Of a stretch of DNA of 64,000 bases, positions 1-7,732 are shown one piece after another. The notes under the pieces were generated by a model that saw nothing but the letters and a program-made list of their open reading frames with translations, ran no database searches and was not told the DNA's origin. How positions within the stretch are numbered: the first letter of the stretch is position 1; each line of letters starts with the position of its first letter. The position numbers and the translations under genes were made by a program. The stretch is taken from the NCBI GenBank assembly GCA_963707575.1, contig OY970171.1, positions 2,170,001 through 2,234,000 of the forward strand. Direction: 5' to 3'. Origin of the DNA: Gaiellasilicea sp963707575 (GTDB taxonomy: Bacteria > Actinomycetota > Thermoleophilia > Gaiellales > Gaiellaceae).

Positions 1-315
1 GACCGGGTTGTCGCCGTCGGCGACCTCGAGCCCGTCCGGGACGACGAGCATCAGCTCGAGCCGCTCGACGGGTGCGTCCGAGCTCACGTCGAGCTCCACG
101 GCGATCTCGTCGCGCTCGAGTGCCCGCTCGCGGTCGATCGTCAGCGAGATGCCGAGCCGCGGCTCGCGGGCGAGGCGCAGCCCGAGCGTGAGCGCGAGGG
201 CAAAGGGTGCGGCGAGGACGACGAGCTCCGGCCGTCGCAGCGCCAGAGCGCCGAGCAGCCCGAGCGCCGCGAGTGCGGCATACGCCGCGACGCGCGGCGA
301 GGCAGTGCGAGTCAT
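1..315 (-). CDS. DUF58 family protein, N-terminal part (cut by window edge)
   Basis: The first 105 residues are visible; the rest lies beyond the left edge. Two hydrophobic segments (about residues 9-26 and 31-46) are followed by the start of a beta-rich extracytoplasmic part, the usual opening of DUF58 proteins. Its ATG overlaps the MoxR stop codon (ATGA), so the two are translationally coupled. MoxR, DUF58 and a DUF4129 or transglutaminase protein form a widespread envelope-associated cluster, and this call rests partly on that context. The biochemical role of DUF58 is not established. Confidence 0.75.
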   Translation of the reverse strand, partial: MTRTASPRVAAYAALAALGLLGALALRRPELVVLAAPFALALTLGLRLAREPRLGISLTIDRERALERDEIAVELDVSSDAPVERLELMLVVPDGLEVADGDNPV

Positions 316-1280
316 TCGGTCGGGGCTGCCCGGCCCGCGGCGGGCTCCTCGGCCGCCGGGGTCGGCACGTGCTCGAGCAGGTCGCGGACGACGTCGTCGG
401 CCGAGAGCCGCTGCACCCACAGCTCCGGCTTCAGCATCAGCCGGTGGGCGAGCGCCGGCACGGCGATCGCCTTCACGTCGTCGGGCGTGACGAAGTCGCG
501 CCCCGCGAGCGCAGCTCGGCAGCGCGAGAGCTTGAGCAGTGCCAGCGAGCCGCGCGGGCTCGCGCCGACGGCCGTCGAGCCGCTGGAGCGCGTCGACTCC
601 ACGATCTCGACCATGTAGCGGCCGACGCTCGGCCCGACGTGCACCTGCTCGATCGCGGCCTGGAGCTCGAGCAGCGTCGCCCCGTCGATGACGGGCTCCA
701 GCTCGACCTCGTCCGTCCCCCGCTCGAGCCGCCGCGAGAGCACCTCCCACTCGTCGTCCGGAGCGGGATAGCCGAACCCCACCCGCAGCAGGAAGCGGTC
801 GAGCTGCGCCTCGGGAAGCGGATACGTGCCCTCGTACTCGATCGGATTCTGCGTCGCGAGGACGAGGAACGGCCGTGCGAGCTGGTGGGTGGTGCCCTCG
901 ATCGTCACCTGCCGCTCCTGCATCGCCTCGAGCAGCGCGGCCTGCGTCTTCGGCGGGGCGCGGTTGATCTCGTCGGCGAGGAGGAGATTGGTGAAGATCG
1001 GCCCGGGCCGGAACTCGAACTCGGAGTCGCGCTGGCTCCAGATCGACGAGCCCGTCACGTCGGAGGGCATCAGGTCGGGCGTGAACTGGATGCGTGAGAA
1101 GCCGATGCTCGTCACCGCCGCAAAGGAGCGGGCTGCGAGGGTCTTCGCGAGGCCGGGGTAGTCCTCGAGCAGCACGTGCCCGTCGGCGAGGAGGCCGATC
1201 AGGATCAGCTCGAGCTCGTCGCGCTTGCCGATCACGGCGCGCTCGACCTCGTCGAGCACGCGGCCCGAGAGCTCCTGCAC
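312..1280 (-). CDS. moxR: MoxR-family AAA+ ATPase
   Basis: About 322 residues, the normal MoxR length. Visible are a lid-type Walker A variant (GLADGHVLLEDYPGLAKT region), the Walker B segment LLADEINRAPPKTQAALLEAM, sensor 1 in LVLATQNPIEYEGTYPLPEAQLDRF split over residues near 140-165, and the C-terminal helical lid. MoxR ATPases act as chaperones that assemble or activate partner proteins, often VWA-domain or DUF58 proteins. I chose GTG at 1280 because longer reading frames overlap the upstream gene and add only Arg/Pro-rich sequence. It sits between a small membrane protein and the DUF58 gene in one operon. Confidence 0.92.
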   Translation of the reverse strand: MQELSGRVLDEVERAVIGKRDELELILIGLLADGHVLLEDYPGLAKTLAARSFAAVTSIGFSRIQFTPDLMPSDVTGSSIWSQRDSEFEFRPGPIFTNLLLADEINRAPPKTQAALLEAMQERQVTIEGTTHQLARPFLVLATQNPIEYEGTYPLPEAQLDRFLLRVGFGYPAPDDEWEVLSRRLERGTDEVELEPVIDGATLLELQAAIEQVHVGPSVGRYMVEIVESTRSSGSTAVGASPRGSLALLKLSRCRAALAGRDFVTPDDVKAIAVPALAHRLMLKPELWVQRLSADDVVRDLLEHVPTPAAEEPAAGRAAPTE

Positions 1281-1300
1281 ACGGCTGAGCGGAAGCGGGC

Positions 1301-1819
1301 TCAGAGCCGCTCCAGCGACGCGACGACGGCGCCGACGCGGGCGAGCTCGAGCCCAGGGGCGGAGCGGTCGGCCGGGGGCTCGACGTCGGGCCGGACGAGC
1401 GCCCACGTCTCCTCGCCGAGCAGGCGCCGCGCCGTGTCGGGCTGGGTGACGAGGTCGACTCCGCGCCGGGACGCCAGCAGCTGGGCCGCGATTCGCTGCA
1501 CGCGCGGACGCAGCCGGAAGTGGAGGTCGAACGCAGTGCTGGTCGCCATCGAGACCTCGCGCTCCAGGCGCTCGAGCTCGGCAACGGGCTCCCGCAGGCC
1601 GCGTCGCTTCCGAAGCCCGAGGTCGAAGGGGGACACGTCGGCGACGGGATGCGTGCGGCGGACGACGCCCACGAGCCAGCCGAGCGCGAGTGTGGCGAGC
1701 ACGAGGCCGTAGACGTGCAGGATCAGGTCGCGGCGCCCCGGCAGGAGCACGAGCGCGAGGACGAAAGCCGCCGTTGCGAGCAGCGGCAGCCGGGCGAGCC
1801 GGAAGAACCGGCGCGTCAC
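1301..1819 (-). CDS. two-TM hypothetical protein in the MoxR cluster
   Basis: 172 residues. Two hydrophobic helices lie at about residues 10-25 and 31-50; the rest is a charged, helical cytoplasmic domain rich in Arg, Leu and Glu. I do not recognise a family. Its ATG overlaps the stop of the DUF4129 gene (ATGA, 1816-1819), and moxR starts about 20 nt after its stop, so it belongs to the same transcription unit. The position suggests an accessory subunit of the MoxR/DUF58 membrane system; that is inference from context. Confidence 0.75.
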   Translation of the reverse strand: MTRRFFRLARLPLLATAAFVLALVLLPGRRDLILHVYGLVLATLALGWLVGVVRRTHPVADVSPFDLGLRKRRGLREPVAELERLEREVSMATSTAFDLHFRLRPRVQRIAAQLLASRRGVDLVTQPDTARRLLGEETWALVRPDVEPPADRSAPGLELARVGAVVASLERL

Positions 1820-2745
1820 CCGGACGCTTCCGCCCGCTCGCGCGCGAAGGCGAGCGCCTCTGCGCGCGCCTGCTGCGCCCGAAGCTCGGCGAGGCGCAGG
1901 TCCTCCCGCACCGTCTCCAGGGCCTCGATCGCCTCGTCCTTCATCACGGCGTCGACCTCATGCTGCGAGAACCTTGCCCGTTCGAACAGCAACGTGAGCT
2001 GCTTGACCGCCACGGGGCCTACCTCGGCCTCCGCGAGCATGCGGCCCAGGTACTCGAGCGGCGCCTCCGCGGGCCGGCGGGGAACGCCGTAGGCGGCGAG
2101 CGCGCGCTCGAGCCGCGCGTAGGCCCCGATCACGGCGCGGCGCGGGTCGGTCTCTGCGCGGAGGTCGTCGAGCGTCTCCGCGAGCACGTCGTCGAGCGCC
2201 TCGGCCAGCGTCGGCTCGTTCCCCTCGCCGCGTGCCCTCCGGCGCGCCTTCGCCGACCACCACGCCGCGGTGACGCCGGCGGTCGCGATCACGACGACGA
2301 TCAGGACGGGGATCCAGGCGAACTCGGGCTGGTACTGCTCGTCGGCGGCCTCGGCGGCCTGCGCTGGGTCGGTCGGCGTCGCGGGCTGCAGCTCGGGCAG
2401 CTCGAGCCCGCCCTGCCGCTCCCCCAGGCTCCTGACGAGGAGGGCGAGCGCCAGCACGCTGGCGACGACGATCAGGATCGTCCGCCGCGAGCGCTGTCGC
2501 CTCCGGATCGGCTCCGGCAGGGCGCGGAGCGCGTCGCGGTTGAGGTAGAAGGTCAGCACGATCGCAACCACGCCGAGCGCCAGCGCGACGAGGAAGAGGC
2601 TGAACGCGACGTCGAGCAGCCCGTCTGCGGGCCGTCTCGAGTCGGGACTGCCGGTCTGCACCCCGCCGCGCGAAGCCAGCGCGACGACCCCGAGCGCGAC
2701 GAGGACGCCCAGCGTCGTCAGGATGGTCCCGCGTCTACTCTCCAC
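1816..2745 (-). CDS. DUF4129 membrane protein
   Basis: 309 residues with hydrophobic helices near residues 10-25, 47-66, 90-106 and 145-163. The C-terminal cytoplasmic part carries the DUF4129 pattern: YARLERALAAYGVPR followed about 10 residues later by EYLGR. DUF4129 domains are typical of MoxR/DUF58 clusters and of transglutaminase-like envelope proteins. The start is GTG at 2745; the first TM helix begins at residue 8, so a later start is unlikely. It is the first gene of the minus-strand operon and is divergent from folP, with only 2 nt between the two start codons. Confidence 0.82.
   Translation of the reverse strand: MESRRGTILTTLGVLVALGVVALASRGGVQTGSPDSRRPADGLLDVAFSLFLVALALGVVAIVLTFYLNRDALRALPEPIRRRQRSRRTILIVVASVLALALLVRSLGERQGGLELPELQPATPTDPAQAAEAADEQYQPEFAWIPVLIVVVIATAGVTAAWWSAKARRRARGEGNEPTLAEALDDVLAETLDDLRAETDPRRAVIGAYARLERALAAYGVPRRPAEAPLEYLGRMLAEAEVGPVAVKQLTLLFERARFSQHEVDAVMKDEAIEALETVREDLRLAELRAQQARAEALAFARERAEASG
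2736..2741 (+). promoter_or_regulatory. -10 box of folP (leaderless)
   Basis: TACTCT stands exactly 6 nt before the folP ATG, and no ribosome binding site is visible. The spacing puts the transcription start at or next to the start codon. The box lies inside the 5' end of the divergent DUF4129 gene. Confidence 0.5.
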
Positions 2746-2747
2746 AG

Positions 2748-3584
2748 ATGATGAGACGTCCGCCGCTCACTGAACGTTTGCGGCGCCCGGCCGTCGTGGG
2801 GATCGTGAACGTCACACCCGACAGTTTCTCCGACGCCGGCCTCCACCTGGCGCCCGACGACGCGATCGCGGCGGCGCGCCGGCTGCTGGCCGAGGGAGCG
2901 GCGCTCGTGGACATCGGCGCGGAGTCCACGCGACCCGGCTCCGAGGGCGTCTCGGTCGATGAGGAGCTGCGCCGGCTCCTGCCCGTGCTGGAGCAGCTCG
3001 AGGGCGTTCCCTTCTCCGTCGACACCGCCAAGGCGGAGGTCGCACGCCGTGCGCTCTCGCTCGGCGCGGAGCTCGTCAACGACGTCACCGCCCTGCGCGG
3101 CGACCCCGAGCTCGCCGGTGTCGTCGCAGACGCCGGCGCGTATCTGTGCCTGATGCACATGCAGGGCGAGCCACGTTCGATGCAGGACGCGCCACGCTAC
3201 GCCGACGTCGTCGCGGAGGTGGCGTCGTTCCTCGAGGAGCGGCTCTCCTTCGCCGTCGCGGCGGGGATCGACGAGGAGCTGATCTGCCTCGACCCCGGGA
3301 TCGGCTTCGGGAAGAGCGTCGAGCACAACCTCGAGCTGCTGCGCCGGCTCGACGTGCTCGTCGCGCTCGGGCGGCCGGTGCTCGTCGGCGTCTCACGGAA
3401 GCGCACGCTGGGCCGCCTGCTGGGCGACGCGGACGCGACCACGGGGTCGGTTGCGGCCTCGGTCGGCGCGGCGGTCGCCGCCTTCGAGCGCGGAGCGTCG
3501 ATCTTCCGCGTCCACGATGTCCGCGAGCACGTGGAGGCACTCACGGTGGCCGCGGCCGTGGCAGGCGAGCCGGTGACGGCATGA
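2748..3584 (+). CDS. folP: dihydropteroate synthase
   Basis: 278 residues. It condenses 6-hydroxymethyl-dihydropterin diphosphate with p-aminobenzoate to give dihydropteroate in folate synthesis, and is the sulfonamide target. Signatures: GIVNVTPDSFSD near residues 18-29, DIGAESTRPGS near 55-65, the loop FSVDTAK near 88-94, NDVTALRGDP, and the phosphate-binding GVSRK near 218. It acts in the cytosol. folB overlaps its stop (ATGA at 3581), and folK follows beyond the antisense subtilase gene. There is no room for a promoter outside coding sequence: the neighbouring divergent gene starts at 2745. Confidence 0.96.
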   Translation: MMRRPPLTERLRRPAVVGIVNVTPDSFSDAGLHLAPDDAIAAARRLLAEGAALVDIGAESTRPGSEGVSVDEELRRLLPVLEQLEGVPFSVDTAKAEVARRALSLGAELVNDVTALRGDPELAGVVADAGAYLCLMHMQGEPRSMQDAPRYADVVAEVASFLEERLSFAVAAGIDEELICLDPGIGFGKSVEHNLELLRRLDVLVALGRPVLVGVSRKRTLGRLLGDADATTGSVAASVGAAVAAFERGASIFRVHDVREHVEALTVAAAVAGEPVTA

Positions 3585-3940
3585 GGATCGAATTGCTCGG
3601 GATCGCCCTGCACGGCTACCACGGCGTGCTCGAGCACGAGCGCCGCGACGGACAGCGCTTCCTCTTCGACGTCGAGCTCGAGGTGGGGGAGGCAGGCAGC
3701 TCCGACCGGATCGAGGACGCGGTGGACTACCGCGACGTGGCGGCGTGCGTGCGCGAGGTCTCCGACGGACGCGCGTTCAGGCTGCTCGAGGCGCTCGCGA
3801 CCGCGCTCGCCGACGAGCTCGTCGTGCGCTTCCCGGCGGCGAAGCGCGTGGAGGTGCGCGTGCGCAAGCCGGACGTCGTCCTGGAGCCCCCGGTCGAGGT
3901 CGCCGCGGTCAGCGCCGTGCGGGAGCGCGGACGCGCTTGA
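3581..3940 (+). CDS. folB: dihydroneopterin aldolase
   Basis: 119 residues, the usual FolB length. It converts 7,8-dihydroneopterin to 6-hydroxymethyl-dihydropterin and glycolaldehyde in the folate pathway. Family features: opening I-LLGIALHGYHGVLEHER, the VDYRDVA segment near residue 48, LLEALA near 69, and the terminal VRVRKP followed by an acidic/hydrophobic strand. The ATG overlaps the folP stop by 4 nt, so the pair is coupled. The last 32 nt overlap the 3' end of the convergent subtilase gene. Confidence 0.94.
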   Translation: MRIELLGIALHGYHGVLEHERRDGQRFLFDVELEVGEAGSSDRIEDAVDYRDVAACVREVSDGRAFRLLEALATALADELVVRFPAAKRVEVRVRKPDVVLEPPVEVAAVSAVRERGRA

Positions 3941-5495
3941 GCGTCACCGAGTAGCGGGGATTCGCGACGGCCGCGTTCGGGGTCGGCCGCACGTGCAGGA
4001 ACACGACGGCCGCGCCGGCGCCACGGTTCGTGTAGGTCACGGTCTCGGCGCTGCGCCCGGGCCGGTCGGAGACGGAGAGGCGTGCGCGCGTACCACCGAC
4101 GGTGCGTGCGGTCGGCCCGAAGAGCGCGACCCGAACGTCGGCGGCCGCCGTCACGGTAACCGTCAACTTGCGCGCCTTCGGCACGGAGACGCGGTAGACG
4201 TCGGCGGGATCCTCCGTCGCGTCGAGGGCGGCGTTGACGCGGGTCGCGACGAGGGCCTTCGCCTGCGGGAAGAGGCCGCCGGCCACGACCTGGGCGACGT
4301 CGTCGTTCGGCTCCTGCGGGTCGAGGGGCGGGATCGGCCCCGCCAGTGCGGCCGGGATGTCGAGCAGCCCGAATCCCGTGCGCATGTCGAAGCCGGGGAC
4401 GTCGACGTCCTTCGCCGTCGAGCGCAGCAGATCGGCCAGCTGCGTCACGCTCATCGTGCCGCGCACGGTCCGGACCCACGCGGCGGCGGCCGAGACGATC
4501 GGCGCCGAGAAGCTCGTGCCGCTCTCCAGCACGTAGGCAGCCGGATCCGTCGGGTGCTGGAGCGGCAGCTGCTCGCCCGGAGCGGCGAGGTCGACAGCGG
4601 AGCTCGCGGACGAGAAGACCGACGCTGCGCCCTCGCGGCTCGTCGATCCGACCGTCAGCACGTGTGGATAGCTGGCGGGATAGAGAGCCGGATTCCCCGC
4701 CTCGAGCTCGTTCCCGGAGGCGGCGACCACGAGCGAGCCCGCAGCGACTGCGCGGAGGATCGCCTCGTACTCGGCCCGGGAGGGGGCCGAGCCGCCGAGG
4801 CTCATGTTGATCACGCTGGGCCCGGCCGCGATGGCGGTCTCGATGCCCGCGATCACCGACGCGTCGGAGAGGTCGGGCAGGTCATAGGTCCGGACGAGGG
4901 CCAGCGGGTAGACGCCCTCGGCGCCGACGCCGTTGACCGCGGCGGCCGCGGTCGAGCCGACGGCGGTGCCGTGGTACCCGTCGGGGAAGCCCCCGACGTT
5001 CTGCGGGTTCAGATCGACCGTGTCGGGGCGGCCGGCGAAGTCCGGGTGGGCCAGATCGATGCCGCTGTCGATGATCGTGATCGGAAAGCCGGGGCCTGGC
5101 GGCTCGGCGGCGTTCGCGCCGACCGCGTAGAGGTGGTAGCCGAGCTCGGGCGTCGAGAGGGGATCGGTGAAACGGACGAGCGCATCGCGTGAGCGGGCCG
5201 GCTCCGCGTAGCGGAGCGCCCCGAGCCGCTTCAGTCGGGGGACGAGGTCGGCGGCGGCCCGGCCGGGCACCTCCCAGATCCCGAGCCCGGCGGACACCCG
5301 CTTTCCGCCGGCGGAGCGGACGAGGCGCTCGGCATCGGCGCTCGGCTCCAGAGCGACGAGCGCCGTGTCGGCGGCTGCGAGCTCGGCGAGCGCTGCTCCG
5401 GTCGGCACGGTGGCCGAGAACGTGACAGCGTGTGCAGGCGGGGCGATTGCTACACCGATCACTGCGGCGATGACGGCGAGCCTCACGCGCGACAC
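3909..5495 (-). CDS. secreted subtilisin-family serine protease
   Basis: 528 residues. A Sec signal peptide covers residues 1-23 (cleavage after AHA). An N-terminal inhibitor-like propeptide (about 24-100) is followed by a peptidase S8 domain (about 130-395) with Asp143 (IIDSGID), His175 (DGYHGT), the oxyanion Asn262 (ASGN) and Ser328 (SGTSFSAP). A C-terminal beta-rich pre-peptidase-like domain spans about 400-528. All catalytic residues are present, so an active extracellular protease is expected. Start is GTG at 5495. The gene lies antisense between folB and folK, overlapping the folB 3' end by 32 nt; folK starts 7 nt upstream of it on the other strand. Confidence 0.93.
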   Translation of the reverse strand: MSRVRLAVIAAVIGVAIAPPAHAVTFSATVPTGAALAELAAADTALVALEPSADAERLVRSAGGKRVSAGLGIWEVPGRAAADLVPRLKRLGALRYAEPARSRDALVRFTDPLSTPELGYHLYAVGANAAEPPGPGFPITIIDSGIDLAHPDFAGRPDTVDLNPQNVGGFPDGYHGTAVGSTAAAAVNGVGAEGVYPLALVRTYDLPDLSDASVIAGIETAIAAGPSVINMSLGGSAPSRAEYEAILRAVAAGSLVVAASGNELEAGNPALYPASYPHVLTVGSTSREGAASVFSSASSAVDLAAPGEQLPLQHPTDPAAYVLESGTSFSAPIVSAAAAWVRTVRGTMSVTQLADLLRSTAKDVDVPGFDMRTGFGLLDIPAALAGPIPPLDPQEPNDDVAQVVAGGLFPQAKALVATRVNAALDATEDPADVYRVSVPKARKLTVTVTAAADVRVALFGPTARTVGGTRARLSVSDRPGRSAETVTYTNRGAGAAVVFLHVRPTPNAAVANPRYSVTLKRVRAPARR

Positions 5496-5502
5496 GGTAC
5501 CC

Positions 5503-5994
5503 GTGAATGATGAACATCCGATAAGGACGATTGCCTACATCGGGCTGGGGTCGAACCTCGGTGACCGCGAGGGAGCCCTGCGACAGGCGCTCGCCGCGCT
5601 CGACGCGCGGCCCGGGATCGACGTCGCCGCGGTCTCGACGCTGCGCGAGACCGACCCCGTCGGCTACGTCGACCAGCCGCGCTTCCTCAACGGGGTCGCC
5701 CGCCTGGAGACCGAGCTCACGGCCCACGAGCTCCTGGCGATGCTGCTCCGGGTGGAGCTGGAGCTCGGCCGCGACCGCTCTGGCCCGGGCTCCGAGATCC
5801 GGTTCGGCCCGCGGACGATCGACCTCGACCTGCTCCTCTACGGCGAGCTCGAGCTGGACGAGGAGGGCCTCACCGTCCCGCATCCCCGCCTGCACGAGCG
5901 CCGCTTCGTGCTCGAGCCGCTCGACGAGCTCGCGCCGGGTCTCTTCGTCCCGGGCCGCGGACGCGTTTCAGACCTGCTCGCGAAGCTAGACTGA
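5503..5994 (+). CDS. folK: 2-amino-4-hydroxy-6-hydroxymethyldihydropteridine pyrophosphokinase
   Basis: 163 residues from GTG at 5503. HPPK transfers pyrophosphate from ATP to 6-hydroxymethyl-dihydropterin, making the FolP substrate. Signatures: AYIGLGSNLGDR near residues 11-22, the loop ETDPVGYVDQP, FLNGV, LGRDR, and the hallmark GPRTIDLDLLLYG near residues 106-118, then VPHPRLHERRFVLEPL. A start further upstream would fuse non-conserved Ala/Thr-rich sequence read antisense to the subtilase signal peptide. The DUF2469 gene follows after 4 nt. Confidence 0.95.
   Translation: MNDEHPIRTIAYIGLGSNLGDREGALRQALAALDARPGIDVAAVSTLRETDPVGYVDQPRFLNGVARLETELTAHELLAMLLRVELELGRDRSGPGSEIRFGPRTIDLDLLLYGELELDEEGLTVPHPRLHERRFVLEPLDELAPGLFVPGRGRVSDLLAKLD
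5987..5992 (+). promoter_or_regulatory. -10 box of the DUF2469 gene
   Basis: TAGACT lies exactly 6 nt before the GTG start, overlapping the end of folK. The spacing fits a leaderless transcript. Confidence 0.5.
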
Positions 5995-5998
5995 GCGT

Positions 5999-6367
5999 GT
6001 GAGCCACCTCGACGACCTGGACGAGTTCGAGGCCGACCTCGAGCTCCGGCTCAAGCGGGAGTACACGGCCGTGTTCGGCCTCTTCCGCTACTGCATCCTC
6101 ACCCAGGACGCGACCTACCTCTGCAACAAGCTCGACCTGCAGGTTTCCCAGGGCGCGAACTACCCCTTCTTCCACATCACGATGGAGGACGTCTGGGTCT
6201 GGGACAAGAACCGGCCGACGCGGATCATCCCGCGCGCCGAGGTCTACACCTCGAGCGACGTCACGGTCGAGGAGCTGCGGGGCGAGGGCGACGAGCCCAA
6301 GCTGACCGCCGAGGCGCTCGCCGAGCGCATCGGCGAATCTCTCTCCACCGACGACGAAACCCCGTAG
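5999..6367 (+). CDS. DUF2469 family actinobacterial protein
   Basis: 122 residues, acidic. It shows the DUF2469 pattern: an N-terminal acidic helix leading to LKREY, FRYCILTQD, the strand ending in FHITMEDVWVWD, and RPTRIIP. The family is largely confined to actinobacteria (Rv2901c is a member) and its biochemical function is unknown. It starts with GTG only 4 nt after folK. The C-terminal extension of about 30 acidic residues is longer than in mycobacterial members. A hairpin (6380-6421) follows the stop. Confidence 0.85.
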   Translation: MSHLDDLDEFEADLELRLKREYTAVFGLFRYCILTQDATYLCNKLDLQVSQGANYPFFHITMEDVWVWDKNRPTRIIPRAEVYTSSDVTVEELRGEGDEPKLTAEALAERIGESLSTDDETP

Positions 6368-6379
6368 CGGCTCCTGGCC

Positions 6380-6421
6380 GGCTGCGCCTCCCGGCCGGCG
6401 AAGCCGGCCTCCGGCGCAGCC
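6380..6421. repeat. long GC-rich palindrome after the DUF2469 gene
   Basis: GGCTGCGCC and GGCGCAGCC enclose a second inner stem (GGCCGGC/GCCGGCC) with a GAA loop, giving one long hairpin of about 42 nt. It starts 13 nt after the DUF2469 stop. No U-run follows, so it could be a terminator of a non-canonical kind or a REP-like element. The remaining 140 nt to coaX hold a further short GC palindrome (CGCCGCTCGCGGCG) and nothing else recognised. Confidence 0.55.
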
Positions 6422-6551
6422 TCGCGCCGCTCGCGGCGCTCCACCCGGCGGGCCGTACCGCCGTACTGTCCCACCGGCCTACGCACCGCGAGCGACGCGC
6501 CAGAAACCGCTACGTCGCACATCGGCCGCCAGGATCGTTGCTCTGAGCAAC

Positions 6552-6557
6552 TATCTT
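6552..6557 (+). promoter_or_regulatory. -10 box of coaX
   Basis: TATCTT stands exactly 6 nt before the coaX ATG with no visible Shine-Dalgarno sequence, suggesting a leaderless transcript. Confidence 0.5.
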
Positions 6558-6563
6558 CCGTCC

Positions 6564-7316
6564 ATGCTGCTGGCGGTGGACGTCGGGAACACCCAGACGG
6601 CACTCGGGCTCTTCCGGGACGAGGAGCTCGCCGACCACTTTCGGCTCGCGACCGACCGGAGCCGGACGGGCGACGAGCTCGGCGTCACGCTGTCGGCGCT
6701 GCTCGACCTGGAGAGCGTCGACGGGATCTGCCTCTCCACGACCGTGCCGGCACTGCAGCGCGAGTGGGAGCGCGTCGCCGAGCGCTGGGCGCAGGCGCCG
6801 TTGCTCGCCGTCGGGCCGGGCGTGCGCACCGGGATCCCGATCCGGTACGACGACCCGCGCGAGGTCGGGCCGGACCGAATCGTCAACGCCGTGGCGGCTC
6901 TCGAGCGCTACGGCGCGCCGTGCATCGTCGTCGACTTCGGCACGTCGACGAACTTCGACATCGTCTCGGCCGACGGCGACTACGTCGGCGGTGTGCTCGC
7001 GCCCGGGATCGAGGTCTCGATGGACGCGCTCTTCGCCCGCGCGGCCCGGCTCGTGAAGGTCGATTTCGCAGCCCCGCCGACCGTGATCGGGAAGACGACC
7101 GTCGGAGGCCTCCAGTCGGGGCTCGTCTATGGCTTCGCCGGGCAGGTGGACGGGATCGTGACGCGCATCCGCGAGGAGCTCGGCACCGACGCGCAGACGG
7201 TCGCCACCGGCGGCCTCGCCGACCTGATCGCCCCGCACGCTCACACACTCGAGCGGATCGACCCCTACCTCACGCTCGAGGGGCTGCGCATCGTCTGGTC
7301 GCGCAATCGGCCGTGA
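6564..7316 (+). CDS. coaX: type III pantothenate kinase
   Basis: 250 residues. CoaX phosphorylates pantothenate, the first committed step of coenzyme A synthesis, in the cytosol. Signatures of the ASKHA-fold family: LLAVDVGNTQTALG at the N-terminus (phosphate 1), GPDRIVNAVAA near residue 103, VVDFGTSTNFD near 121-131 (phosphate 2), GGVLAPGIEVSMDALF near 142-157, and VATGGLADLI near 215. Length matches the family. The next gene (DUF4383) overlaps its stop by 4 nt (GTGA). Confidence 0.95.
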   Translation: MLLAVDVGNTQTALGLFRDEELADHFRLATDRSRTGDELGVTLSALLDLESVDGICLSTTVPALQREWERVAERWAQAPLLAVGPGVRTGIPIRYDDPREVGPDRIVNAVAALERYGAPCIVVDFGTSTNFDIVSADGDYVGGVLAPGIEVSMDALFARAARLVKVDFAAPPTVIGKTTVGGLQSGLVYGFAGQVDGIVTRIREELGTDAQTVATGGLADLIAPHAHTLERIDPYLTLEGLRIVWSRNRP

Positions 7317-7732
7317 GCGGGTCGCTCGCCCAGCGGCTCGCCTTCGTCTTCGGGGTCGCGTTCGTGCTCGTGGGGATCCTCGGTTTCGTGCCGGGGGTGA
7401 CCGTGAACTACGGCCACCTCGAGTTCTCCGGCCACGAGTCCGACGCGGAGCTGCTCGGCCTGTTCCAGGTCAGCGTCCTGCACAACGTCGCGCACCTGCT
7501 CTTCGGCGTCGGGATCCTGGCCGCAAGGAGGCATCGCTCCGCGATCCAGTACCTGCTCGCCGCGGGGACGCTCTACGCCCTGCTCTTCGTCTACGGCCTG
7601 CTCGCGAGCGAGCGTGGCAGCGAGAACTTCTTGCCGACGAACAACGGGGACGACTTCCTGCACGGCGCGCTGGCGCTCGCGCTGCTCGGCTCCTGGGCGA
7701 TCGCCCGGGGGCGACCGGCCCCGCCCTCCTAG
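7313..7732 (+). CDS. DUF4383 four-TM membrane protein
   Basis: 139 residues from a GTG that overlaps the coaX stop. Four hydrophobic helices are visible (about residues 10-27, 47-65, 75-92, 115-130), with the DUF4383 pattern LGFVPGVT near 20 and HNVAHLLFGVGIL near 53-65. The function of this family is unknown; it is common in actinobacteria and cyanobacteria. Its TAG and the stop of the convergent dusB gene share the tetranucleotide CTAG (7729-7732). Confidence 0.82.
   Translation: MSGSLAQRLAFVFGVAFVLVGILGFVPGVTVNYGHLEFSGHESDAELLGLFQVSVLHNVAHLLFGVGILAARRHRSAIQYLLAAGTLYALLFVYGLLASERGSENFLPTNNGDDFLHGALALALLGSWAIARGRPAPPS

Noticed and set aside
5365..5502. N-terminal extension of FolK
   Set aside because: The added 46 residues are read antisense to the subtilase signal peptide and are not FolK-like; GTG at 5503 fits the family N-terminus.
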